A DNA stretch of 18,340 nucleotides from Lachnospiraceae bacterium (lineage in GTDB: Bacteria; Bacillota; Clostridia; Lachnospirales; Lachnospiraceae): contig CAAFTS010000064.1 of the NCBI GenBank assembly GCA_900765975.1, positions 1 through 18,340 on the forward strand, read 5' to 3'. Made by a program: the position numbers and the translations under genes. Numbering within the stretch: position 1 is the stretch's first letter; each line of letters starts with the position of its first letter. Under the pieces are notes generated by a model. The model made no database searches and had not been told where the DNA came from. It saw nothing but the letters and a program-made list of their open reading frames with translations. This document shows positions 1-6,965 of the stretch, in pieces.

Positions 1-80
1 CTCTATCTTCTTCCGGAAAATATTTTCAAAATTTGAATAGTATGTGATTTCACAAATAAATTTTATTTTTGTATCGGATA

Positions 81-89
81 TGCTATAAT
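81..89 (+). promoter_or_regulatory. Extended -10 promoter of the pncB-ddl-murF operon
   Basis: TGCTATAAT is a consensus -10 hexamer (84-89) preceded by the TGn extension. The stretch about 17 bases upstream is an AT-rich run with no good TTGACA match, which is typical of promoters that rely on the extended -10. Transcription would begin near base 96, leaving a leader of about 70 bases before pncB. No experimental start site is available. Confidence 0.65.
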
Positions 90-105
90 ATGCCCATGTT
101 AGATT

Positions 106-121
106 TCTGCATAATTGCAGA
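106..121. promoter_or_regulatory. Perfect inverted repeat in the pncB leader
   Basis: TCTGCA and TGCAGA are perfect inverted arms separated by TAAT. The repeat starts about 10 bases after the expected transcription start and about 50 bases before the start codon. It could be an operator for a repressor of NAD-precursor salvage, or a small transcript hairpin. Its symmetry and position are seen directly; the role is inference. Confidence 0.4.
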
Positions 122-164
122 GATGATTACACACAACATGGTACAAGGGATATAGAAAGGACAT

Positions 165-1619
165 ATGATTATGAATACACCAAATCTGACCTTATTAACT
201 GACCTGTACGAACTTACCATGATGCAGGGATATTTTGAAACACAGGAAAATGAAACTGTGATCTTCGATGTATTCTTTCGCGCCAATCCAAATAAGAGTG
301 GGTATTCCATCATGGCTGGTCTGGACCAAGTCATACAATACATTAAAAACTTAAACTTTTCCTATGAAGATGTAGATTATCTACGCGGTCTTGGTATTTT
401 CAGCGAAGACTTTCTACATTATTTAAGCGGTTTTCATTTCAGCGGCGATATTTACGCCATTGAAGAGGGAAGTGTTATTTTCCCAAAGGAACCGCTGCTC
501 AAGATTGTTGCTCCGATCATGGAAGCACAGCTTGTAGAAACCGCTATATTAAATATTATCAATCACCAATGTTTAATTGCAACAAAAGCCTCCCGGGTTG
601 TTTACGCCGCACAGGGTGACGGCATTATGGAGTTTGGTCTTCGAAGAGCTCAGGGACCGGATGCCGGACTCTACGGTGCTCGCGCCGCTATGATCGGCGG
701 ATGTGTAGGCACTTCCAACGTTCTTGCCGGTCAGATGTTCGATGTTCCTGTGTTGGGAACCCATGCTCACAGCTGGATCATGAGCTTTAAAGATGAGTAT
801 ACGGCATTCAAAGAATATGCAAAACTCTATCCGGATGCTTGTACACTGCTGGTTGACACTTATGACACATTAAAATCTGGCGTACCGAATGCTATTCGCG
901 TATTTCAGGAAATGCGTGATGCAGGAATCCATTCAAAATCATATGGAATCCGTCTGGACAGCGGAGACTTGGCATACTTATCTAAAAAAGCAAGAAAAAT
1001 GCTGGATGAGGCTGGCTTTGAAGATGCTGTAATTGCCGCGTCCAACGATCTTGATGAATTTTTGATCCATGACCTGAAAATACAGGGTGCTAAGATTAAT
1101 TCATGGGGAGTTGGCACAAACCTGATCACCTCTAAAGACTGCCCGTCCTTTGGAGGTGTATACAAACTTGCCGCAATTCAGAATGAAGATGGTGATTTTG
1201 TTCCAAAAATTAAATTATCCGAAAACACAGAAAAAATCACCAATCCAGGAAACAAAACAATTTATCGTGTATATGATAAAGAAACAGGAAAATTACGTGC
1301 AGACCTGATTTGTTTCGCAAACGAAACTTTTGACGAATCTGAAGACTTATTACTCTTCGATCCGGAAGCTACCTGGAAGAAAACAAAACTGCCTGGCGGA
1401 AGTTACCGCATGAAAGAATTGCTAAAACCAATTTTTATACATGGCGAATGTATTTATCATTCTCCTTCTGTCAAAGAAATCGCTGCATTTTGCAAAGAGG
1501 AGAAAAAAACTTTATGGGATGAAACGATGCGTCTTTTCAATCCTCATAAAGTATACGTTGATCTGTCACAGAATTTATATGATACAAAATCTGCTTTATT
1601 AAATGAAATGAGCAAATAA
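165..1619 (+). CDS. pncB: Nicotinate phosphoribosyltransferase
   Basis: Converts nicotinate plus PRPP to nicotinate mononucleotide, normally with ATP hydrolysis, in the Preiss-Handler salvage route to NAD; cytosolic. The 484-residue product has the family's usual length. Visible motifs are the N-terminal TDLYELTMMQGY (residues 12-23), the phosphate-binding region FGLRRAQGPDAG (157-168), GTHAHSW (198-204) with the expected phospho-acceptor His202, YGIRLDSGDLAYL (260-272) for PRPP/nucleotide binding, and SWGVGTNL (313-320). A Shine-Dalgarno AGAAAGG lies at 154-160. It is only 4 bases from the ATG at 165 but 10 from the in-frame ATG at 171, so the real start may be 171 (two residues shorter). 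It is first in an operon with ddl (19-base gap) and murF. The leader has an inverted repeat that could serve regulation. Confidence 0.95.
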   Translation: MIMNTPNLTLLTDLYELTMMQGYFETQENETVIFDVFFRANPNKSGYSIMAGLDQVIQYIKNLNFSYEDVDYLRGLGIFSEDFLHYLSGFHFSGDIYAIEEGSVIFPKEPLLKIVAPIMEAQLVETAILNIINHQCLIATKASRVVYAAQGDGIMEFGLRRAQGPDAGLYGARAAMIGGCVGTSNVLAGQMFDVPVLGTHAHSWIMSFKDEYTAFKEYAKLYPDACTLLVDTYDTLKSGVPNAIRVFQEMRDAGIHSKSYGIRLDSGDLAYLSKKARKMLDEAGFEDAVIAASNDLDEFLIHDLKIQGAKINSWGVGTNLITSKDCPSFGGVYKLAAIQNEDGDFVPKIKLSENTEKITNPGNKTIYRVYDKETGKLRADLICFANETFDESEDLLLFDPEATWKKTKLPGGSYRMKELLKPIFIHGECIYHSPSVKEIAAFCKEEKKTLWDETMRLFNPHKVYVDLSQNLYDTKSALLNEMSK

Positions 1620-1638
1620 AAAATAGGAGTATTTAATT

Positions 1639-2694
1639 ATGAAAATTATTGTATTAGCAGGAGGACTAAGCACCGAACGTGATGTATCTCTTTCTTCCAG
1701 CGCCGGCATTTGCCGTACTTTACTGGAAAAAGGACACGATGCTTTTCTTTTAGATGTTTTTATGGGATTTCCCTATGATTCCGATAAATTAGAAGAAGTA
1801 TTTACACTACCAGATCACGGTCTTGATATTGTTAAAAATATTAGTACTGAAGAACCGGATCTGGCAGCCATCCGCGCATCCCGCCCGGATCAATCTAACT
1901 GTTTCCTTGGTCCAAATGTCATTGAACTCTGCCGTATGGCAGACATTACCTTCCTCGGTCTGCATGGTGGTGAAGGCGAAAACGGTAAACTACAGGCAAC
2001 CTTCGATCTGCTTGGAATCCGCTATACCGGTCCAGATTCCCTTGGCTGTGCAGTTGCCATGGATAAGGGACTTACAAAACAGATTTTCCTCCAGACCGGC
2101 GTAGATACACCTAACGGAGTCTGCATTCACAAAAATAAAAATAAAAAAGCGCTGGAAGATTTGGGGCTGCAGCTCCCAGTTGTCGTAAAACCTTGTTCCG
2201 GTGGTTCCAGCATTGGAGTTTACATTGCCCATACAAAAGACGAATACGAAGAAGCTCTAAAAAATTCCTTCCGCTATGAAGACGAAGTCGTTATCGAGGA
2301 ATATATTAAAGGCCGTGAATTTGCCTGTGGCATCATTGACGGAAAAGCGCTCCCACCAATCGAAATCATTCCAAAAACAGGATTTTTTGACTACGCAAAT
2401 AAATATCAGGATGGAGCTACTGAAGAAGTCTGTCCTGCTGATATTCCACAGGATGTTGCAGAAAGAATGCAAGCTTTAACTGTACGCGCCTTCCACGCAT
2501 TGAAACTCAATGTCTACAGCCGCGCAGATTTTCTTTTAGATGATAAAGGGAATTTATATTGTCTGGAAGTCAACACTCTTCCGGGAATGACTGCTGCCAG
2601 CCTTCTTCCTAAAGAAGCCAATGCAGCCGGAATTGAATATGGAGATTTGTGCGAGCTGATTATTCAGAAATCTCTGGAGGCTCGATATCAATGA
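1639..2694 (+). CDS. ddl: D-alanine--D-alanine ligase
   Basis: ATP-grasp ligase that joins two D-alanines for the peptidoglycan stem peptide; cytosolic. The 351-residue product shows the N-terminal GG.STERDVS (residues 8-17), LHGGEGENG (108-116), the ATP-binding loop KPCSGGSSIGV (184-194), the omega-loop DYANKY (251-256) and the metal/phosphate motif EVNTLPGMT (310-318). Tyr256 falls where E. coli DdlB has Tyr216; in D-Ala-D-Lac ligases of intrinsically vancomycin-resistant lactic bacteria that residue is Phe, so a D-Ala-D-Ala product is expected. The loop reads GEGENG rather than the more usual GEDG, a mild deviation. AGGAG at 1625-1629 gives acceptable spacing to the ATG. The stop overlaps the murF start (ATGA), which suggests translational coupling of consecutive pathway steps. 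Confidence 0.94.
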   Translation: MKIIVLAGGLSTERDVSLSSSAGICRTLLEKGHDAFLLDVFMGFPYDSDKLEEVFTLPDHGLDIVKNISTEEPDLAAIRASRPDQSNCFLGPNVIELCRMADITFLGLHGGEGENGKLQATFDLLGIRYTGPDSLGCAVAMDKGLTKQIFLQTGVDTPNGVCIHKNKNKKALEDLGLQLPVVVKPCSGGSSIGVYIAHTKDEYEEALKNSFRYEDEVVIEEYIKGREFACGIIDGKALPPIEIIPKTGFFDYANKYQDGATEEVCPADIPQDVAERMQALTVRAFHALKLNVYSRADFLLDDKGNLYCLEVNTLPGMTAASLLPKEANAAGIEYGDLCELIIQKSLEARYQ

Positions 2695-4061
2695 AACACA
2701 TGACTTTAAGAGAAATTACGGCTTCCTGTGGCGGAACTTACTTTGGTGATTCAGAATCTGCTGCAAAAGAAGTTTCCAGCGTTGTCATCGATAGCCGCAA
2801 AGTAACGCGAGACAGCCTCTTTGTTGCCATTCGCGGCGCAAGAGTCGACGGCCATACCTTTATCCCTCAAACCATTGAGGCAGGCGCCCTTTGTGCTCTC
2901 TCAGAGGAACCACTCGGAGAAGTTACTTTTCCCTATATTCTGGTAGATTCCTGCACACAGGCACTCAAAGATCTTGCAGAACATTACCGGAAAAGTCTCG
3001 ACATCAAGGTTGTCGGCATTTCCGGAAGTGTAGGAAAAACAAGCACAAAAGAAATGATTGCCTCTGTCCTTTCCCAGAAATACAACGTATTAAAAACAGA
3101 AGGCAATTTTAATAACGAAATCGGTGTTCCGCTCACCATTTTCAATCTCCGTGAAGAACATGAAATTGCTGTTCTGGAAATGGGCATCAACCATTTTGGA
3201 GAAATGACCCGATTGGCAAAAATGGCGCGGCCGGATATCTGTGTTATCACCAATATTGGTGTAGCTCATATGGAACTCTTAGGTTCCCGGGACGGCATCT
3301 TAAAAGCCAAAACAGAAATGTTCCAGTATATGAATCCAGACGGCACCATCATTTTCAACGGGGATGATGATAAGTTAATTACCTATTCCCCGGAAAACGG
3401 CATAACCCCAATTTATTTTGGACTTGGCGAGAACTCCAGCTATCGTGCAGAACAGATTGCAAACAATGGACTTCGCGGAACAAATGCAACTTTTGTCACT
3501 CCAAAGTCCAGATTTTCTGCACATATCTCCATCCCCGGAGAGCATATGGTGCACAATGCACTGGCAGGAATCGCAGTAGGCTATGCACTCGGCATGAGCG
3601 ACGCAGAGATCAAAGCCGGCATCGAAGCTCTCAAACCACTTGCCGGCCGCAATCACCTAATCGAAACAAATACATATACTATTATTGATGATTGCTACAA
3701 TGCTAATCCTATTTCTATGAAAGCATCTATTGACGTACTGTCTAAAGCAGATACTCGAACCGTTGCTATCCTTGGAGACATGGGCGAATTAGGTGCTAAA
3801 GAGAAAGAAATGCACTATGATGTTGGTCAACATACTGCAAAAGCCGGTATTCATGTACTAATATGTATCGGCACTCTATCAGAAGAACTTGCGCGCGGTG
3901 CGAAAGAAACCGGATGTAATATTCAAATTTACCACTATCCAGATCAAGAACATTTCTTTGCAGAAATGTCTTCTATATTAGAAAAGAATGATACAATTCT
4001 AGTCAAAGCATCCCACGCTATGGCTTTTGAAAAAATTGTAAAAAAATTGGAGCGAGACTAA
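2691..4061 (+). CDS. murF: UDP-MurNAc-tripeptide--D-alanyl-D-alanine ligase
   Basis: Adds the D-Ala-D-Ala made by the upstream ligase to UDP-MurNAc-tripeptide, the last cytosolic step of the stem peptide. I start it at the ATG at 2691, whose bases overlap the ddl stop, with CTGGAGG at 2674-2680 about 10 bases upstream; a longer GTG frame from 2649 exists but lacks a ribosome site. The resulting 456 residues match the Mur ligase family. Motifs: N-terminal DSRKV..DSLFVAIRG (34-49), P-loop GISGSVGKTSTKE (109-121), EMGINHFGEM (163-172), TNIGVAHMELLGS (187-199), DDCYNANP (333-340) and GDMGELG (362-368). The final codons form the left arm of the terminator hairpin, and the stop codon sits in its loop. 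Confidence 0.95.
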   Translation: MKHMTLREITASCGGTYFGDSESAAKEVSSVVIDSRKVTRDSLFVAIRGARVDGHTFIPQTIEAGALCALSEEPLGEVTFPYILVDSCTQALKDLAEHYRKSLDIKVVGISGSVGKTSTKEMIASVLSQKYNVLKTEGNFNNEIGVPLTIFNLREEHEIAVLEMGINHFGEMTRLAKMARPDICVITNIGVAHMELLGSRDGILKAKTEMFQYMNPDGTIIFNGDDDKLITYSPENGITPIYFGLGENSSYRAEQIANNGLRGTNATFVTPKSRFSAHISIPGEHMVHNALAGIAVGYALGMSDAEIKAGIEALKPLAGRNHLIETNTYTIIDDCYNANPISMKASIDVLSKADTRTVAILGDMGELGAKEKEMHYDVGQHTAKAGIHVLICIGTLSEELARGAKETGCNIQIYHYPDQEHFFAEMSSILEKNDTILVKASHAMAFEKIVKKLERD

Positions 4062-4087
4062 AAATCTCGCTCCTTTATTTTTTTCGT
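4049..4087. terminator. Bidirectional terminator shared by murF and tadA
   Basis: GGAGCGAGA (4049-4057) pairs perfectly with TCTCGCTCC (4065-4073) across a 7-base loop. On the + strand it is followed by TTTATTTTTTTT. On the - strand it is followed by a T run, the complement of the A tract at 4041-4046. It therefore has intrinsic-terminator form in both directions. The murF stop codon lies in the loop and the tadA stop codon directly after the right arm. Confidence 0.9.
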
Positions 4088-4575
4088 TTTTCTCTTAACT
4101 CTCTAAAAAATTGTTTCATCATCTGGCTGCATTCTTCGCCCAAAACTCCGGTTGTCAATTCCACCTGATGATTAAACTCTTTCACATCTAATAAATTTAA
4201 AATTGATCCTGCACATCCGGCTTTGGGATTCATACATCCAACTACAACTCTTTTCACTCGTGCCTGAACTATAGCTCCTGAACACATCTGACATGGCTCT
4301 AGTGTCACATAGAGTGTGCAATCCTCCAATCTCCAATCATCCATTTTTTTACAGGCTTTTCTTATCGCCTGTACCTCTGCATGCGCCAATGCATTTTTAT
4401 CAATCGTACGTCGATTATACCCACGTCCGATAATCTTTCCTTCATAAACAATGACACAACCAATAGGAACTTCTTCCAGTGCATATGCCTTCTTCGCCTG
4501 CCGGATTGCCTCCCGCATATATTTTTCATCCATCTTCCTTTGTTCTATTTCTTCTTGAGTAATTTGACTTTCCAT
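4075..4575 (-). CDS. tadA: tRNA-specific adenosine deaminase TadA
   Basis: Zinc deaminase that converts A34 to inosine in the tRNA-Arg(ACG) anticodon. The 166-residue protein carries HAE (65-67), giving zinc ligand His65 and proton-shuttle Glu67, and PCQMC (94-98), giving ligands Cys95 and Cys98. VPIGCVIV (36-43) and the VGCMNPKAGCAGS segment (112-124) are also typical of TadA rather than of cytidine or guanine deaminases. The - strand sequence TAGGAG about 8 bases before the ATG supports the start; a later Met15 also exists. The Lys/Arg-rich C-terminus (KRKK) is encoded by the T tract of the shared terminator. It is convergent with murF and divergent from the repeat-protein gene, with only 51 bases between the start codons. 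Confidence 0.93.
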   Translation of the reverse strand: MESQITQEEIEQRKMDEKYMREAIRQAKKAYALEEVPIGCVIVYEGKIIGRGYNRRTIDKNALAHAEVQAIRKACKKMDDWRLEDCTLYVTLEPCQMCSGAIVQARVKRVVVGCMNPKAGCAGSILNLLDVKEFNHQVELTTGVLGEECSQMMKQFFRELREKRKK

Positions 4576-4626
4576 TCCATTTCACTCCTACAATTATTTT
4601 ATTTTTAAGGCATAGAACCTCTTTTC

Positions 4627-5541
4627 ATGAATACACTTATAAAAAGACAAGACCAGAGGTACGAACGACTTATGAATACCGGAATTTTCTATTTATACGA
4701 ATTTAAAGATACGCACAAACTCCGCAATACAGGTTTCTTAAAACTTACCAAACAAGAACACACCTGTTTTCTTCAATTTCACGCTCGCAGCGTCCCTGTC
4801 ACCTCACAGGATTCCAGCATGCTTTCCGCTTTCTATCTGAACACAGAAACCATAACCGCCAAACAGCTTTGTAAAATTCCCTGCCTGGATCAAACCATCT
4901 CCGACAAGGTTATTGTATCAGAATTAGATTTCCCTTCCAAACATACATTGAATGAAATAGATGGTTTCTTTTTAGAACTACCTAACGGAATTTTTCTTGC
5001 AGCAATGTCTCCAAACATCTGCTTTGATTCACAAAAAATACTCTACACAGCAGATGAAATCAAGCCAGCTATAACAGAACAACCAGCCGCAAGCGAACCT
5101 CCGACTATATCAGAACAACCAGCCGCAAGCGAACCTCCGACTATATCGGAACATCCAGCCGCAAGCGAACCTCCGACTATATCAGAACAGCCGGACGTAA
5201 ACGAACCTCCAACTATATCAGAACAGCCGGCTGCAGCTCTGAAAACAGTTCGGAAAATCCAACGAAGAGAACTAACCTGCCTTCCCCGTCACTACTGGAA
5301 TCTGGCCAATAACAGTTTCCTTCTTCATGGTTATTATAATTATAACCATCTCCTTCTGGTTGAAGAAGATGGTCATTATTGGCTTGGTGTTCCAGGAATT
5401 TATGACCCAAAAGAAGCTCATGCCGCTGAATTATTTGGCTTTTCCAAATTCACCGATGCTTACAATCAACAATTGGAGCTTTCAGACGATGAATGCAGCA
5501 TACAAGGAACCTTTGGCTACTGGTGTCGTTTCTTACGATGA
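4627..5541 (+). CDS. Two-domain protein with tandem EQPAASEPPTIS repeats (DUF6128-like)
   Basis: Function unknown. The 304-residue product has no signal peptide or membrane span. Residues about 1-135 form one compact domain (IFYLYEFKD, GFLKLTKQ, SAFYLNTET). Residues 151-203 are a tandem Pro/Glu/Ser repeat, and residues about 210-304 form a second domain with LPRHYWNLANNSFLLHGYYN, YNHLLLVEEDGHYWLGVPGIYD, AELFGFSKF and a terminal GTFGYWCRFLR. I believe the C-terminal part is the Lachnospiraceae domain catalogued as DUF6128, from memory and unverified. The ATG at 4627 has no good ribosome site (AAGG is about 16 bases away); Met16 at 4672 is an alternative. It ends only 4 bases from the convergent dgt stop, with no hairpin between. 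The linker probably varies in length between strains because the repeat DNA is nearly identical. Confidence 0.7.
   Translation: MNTLIKRQDQRYERLMNTGIFYLYEFKDTHKLRNTGFLKLTKQEHTCFLQFHARSVPVTSQDSSMLSAFYLNTETITAKQLCKIPCLDQTISDKVIVSELDFPSKHTLNEIDGFFLELPNGIFLAAMSPNICFDSQKILYTADEIKPAITEQPAASEPPTISEQPAASEPPTISEHPAASEPPTISEQPDVNEPPTISEQPAAALKTVRKIQRRELTCLPRHYWNLANNSFLLHGYYNYNHLLLVEEDGHYWLGVPGIYDPKEAHAAELFGFSKFTDAYNQQLELSDDECSIQGTFGYWCRFLR
5077..5235 (+). repeat. In-frame 36-bp tandem repeat (4 full copies plus a partial)
   Basis: Units at 5077-5112, 5113-5148, 5149-5184 and 5185-5220 each encode 12 residues of the form E(Q/H)P--(S/N)EPPTIS. A fifth unit begins at 5221 and decays after EQPAA. Units 1 and 2 differ at one base and unit 3 at only a couple, while unit 4 is more diverged (DVN for AAS, with different synonymous codons). 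This fits recent slippage duplication at the 5' side. The multiple-of-three period preserves the frame. Confidence 0.93.
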
Positions 5542-5545
5542 TGTT

Positions 5546-6955
5546 TCACAAAATTGCTTTCATTTCCTGATAAAGACGTTTCGCATAACTATCTGTCATA
5601 CCACAAATAAAATCTGTCACCAACAGCAGGCGGAGATAAAGTTTCTCTGCCTCGCTTTTCCCTTCTGCCTGTCTGCGGTACGCATTGCGATAATTATCGG
5701 AAATAAAGGAAATCATCCGCTTATCAATTGTTCCCATCGGCATGTCTGTATCATAATACAATACTGCATGTACAAACTGCTCTAATAAGAAATCCAACAT
5801 CACTGATTCTATGATCTCCATCTTATAAATATCCTGCGAACAAAATACCTCTTCATATGCCATCGTTCCCAGCAGATCCATCAATTTTTCTCCATACGTT
5901 CCGTAAAACAAATCATGGGTATATCTGCCTGCCATAATCGCCTCATAATTCGTTGTAAACCCATAGGTTGCACAATTAATCAAAAATCCCTGTATCTGCA
6001 CGATCCAGTTCTTCACCGCATAACTTTCCGGATGACGAACCCCTTTTTCGCGGCCTCTTGCATATAAAGTCTGTAATTTCTCCAACGAGTTATACCCCTC
6101 ATCACCATAGCAAAGGATCAATTCATACAATGCATCCTCCAACATCTGATAAGAAATATATCCCTTCACAAACGCATCTTCTATATCCGCAGTCTTATAT
6201 GCCAGATCATCCGCAGCTTCCAGAATATACGTCAGCGGATGTCTGTTAGAACCTGCTCCTGTCTCCCTCACAATTTCCTCAAATATCTTTTCATCGGCAT
6301 AATAGTAACCCATCTTTTTATCTTTGATATTTCCAGTTGTCTCATCAATCTTAACCGAAGATATTGGATATTTAATAATTGTATTGAGCAAGGCATAGGT
6401 AAGATTCATTCCATGTTCATCAACCAGATAATGCAGCTTCGTTACCAACCTGAGAGCTTGCGCATTGCCTTCAAAATGATAAAAGTCCTCCCGCATCTGC
6501 TCCGTTAAAATCTCCGATACAGGAATTCCCTTGAATTTCAATTTCGTTAGATTACGTGCAAACCACTCGCGGATTTCTACTTCTCCAAAATGTCCAAATG
6601 GGGGATTGCCAATATCATGAATCAGACCAGCACACTCCAAAATATGACTGATATCCTCTTTCATCTGAGATGTAAATCCGGTATCCTTATGATACTTTAA
6701 AATATTTTCTCCAATGTTCTGCCCCAAAGACTTTCCCAAAGAGGAAACTTCCAACGAATGGGTCAGCCTTGTTCTGATAAAATCACTTTTATCCAGAGGA
6801 AACACCTGGGTCTTATCTTGCAAGCGGCGAAACGATGCACTCCCAATAATTCGATGATAATCTTTCTCAAATTCACTTCTCAAATCTGTCGACTTACGGG
6901 CGCTGGAAAAACTTCCACGCGCCCGCTTTGTTGACAATAACCTGCTCCATTCCAT
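5546..6955 (-). CDS. dgt: dGTP triphosphohydrolase (HD-domain dNTPase)
   Basis: Hydrolyses dGTP (often dNTPs generally) to deoxynucleoside and triphosphate; cytosolic. The 469-residue protein has the Dgt family N-terminus with FRRLQDKTQVFPL (42-54), RTRLTHSLEV (61-70) with metal ligand His66, the HD pair in GLIHDIGNPPFGHFGE (110-125; His113, Asp114), FEGNAQALRL (161-170) and the later metal Asp region EAADDLAY (246-253). Length is close to E. coli Dgt. TAGGAG lies about 8 bases before the ATG and within the end of the upstream HTH gene, whose stop is 10 bases away, so the two are probably co-translated. The 3' end nearly touches the convergent repeat-protein gene. Whether it is housekeeping or has an anti-phage role is not decidable from sequence. 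Confidence 0.9.
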   Translation of the reverse strand: MEWSRLLSTKRARGSFSSARKSTDLRSEFEKDYHRIIGSASFRRLQDKTQVFPLDKSDFIRTRLTHSLEVSSLGKSLGQNIGENILKYHKDTGFTSQMKEDISHILECAGLIHDIGNPPFGHFGEVEIREWFARNLTKLKFKGIPVSEILTEQMREDFYHFEGNAQALRLVTKLHYLVDEHGMNLTYALLNTIIKYPISSVKIDETTGNIKDKKMGYYYADEKIFEEIVRETGAGSNRHPLTYILEAADDLAYKTADIEDAFVKGYISYQMLEDALYELILCYGDEGYNSLEKLQTLYARGREKGVRHPESYAVKNWIVQIQGFLINCATYGFTTNYEAIMAGRYTHDLFYGTYGEKLMDLLGTMAYEEVFCSQDIYKMEIIESVMLDFLLEQFVHAVLYYDTDMPMGTIDKRMISFISDNYRNAYRRQAEGKSEAEKLYLRLLLVTDFICGMTDSYAKRLYQEMKAIL

Positions 6956-6965
6956 TTATATTCTC

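Noticed and set aside
1..164. Riboswitch upstream of pncB
   Set aside because: The leader is only about 70 bases and shows one small hairpin, too little for a known NAD-related riboswitch that I can recognise.
1639..4061. ddl plus vanY as a glycopeptide-resistance set
   Set aside because: The ligase keeps Tyr256, the D-Ala-D-Ala type residue, and no vanH, vanX, vanT or vanRS genes are present; vanY lies 4 kb away in another operon.
5077..5235. Direct repeats of 36 bp as a CRISPR array
   Set aside because: Units are contiguous with no spacers, keep the reading frame and encode a regular peptide repeat.
5327..5785. 152-residue + strand frame spanning the convergent gap
   Set aside because: It overlaps the repeat-protein gene in another frame and is antisense to the dgt 3' end, with no supporting start or domain.
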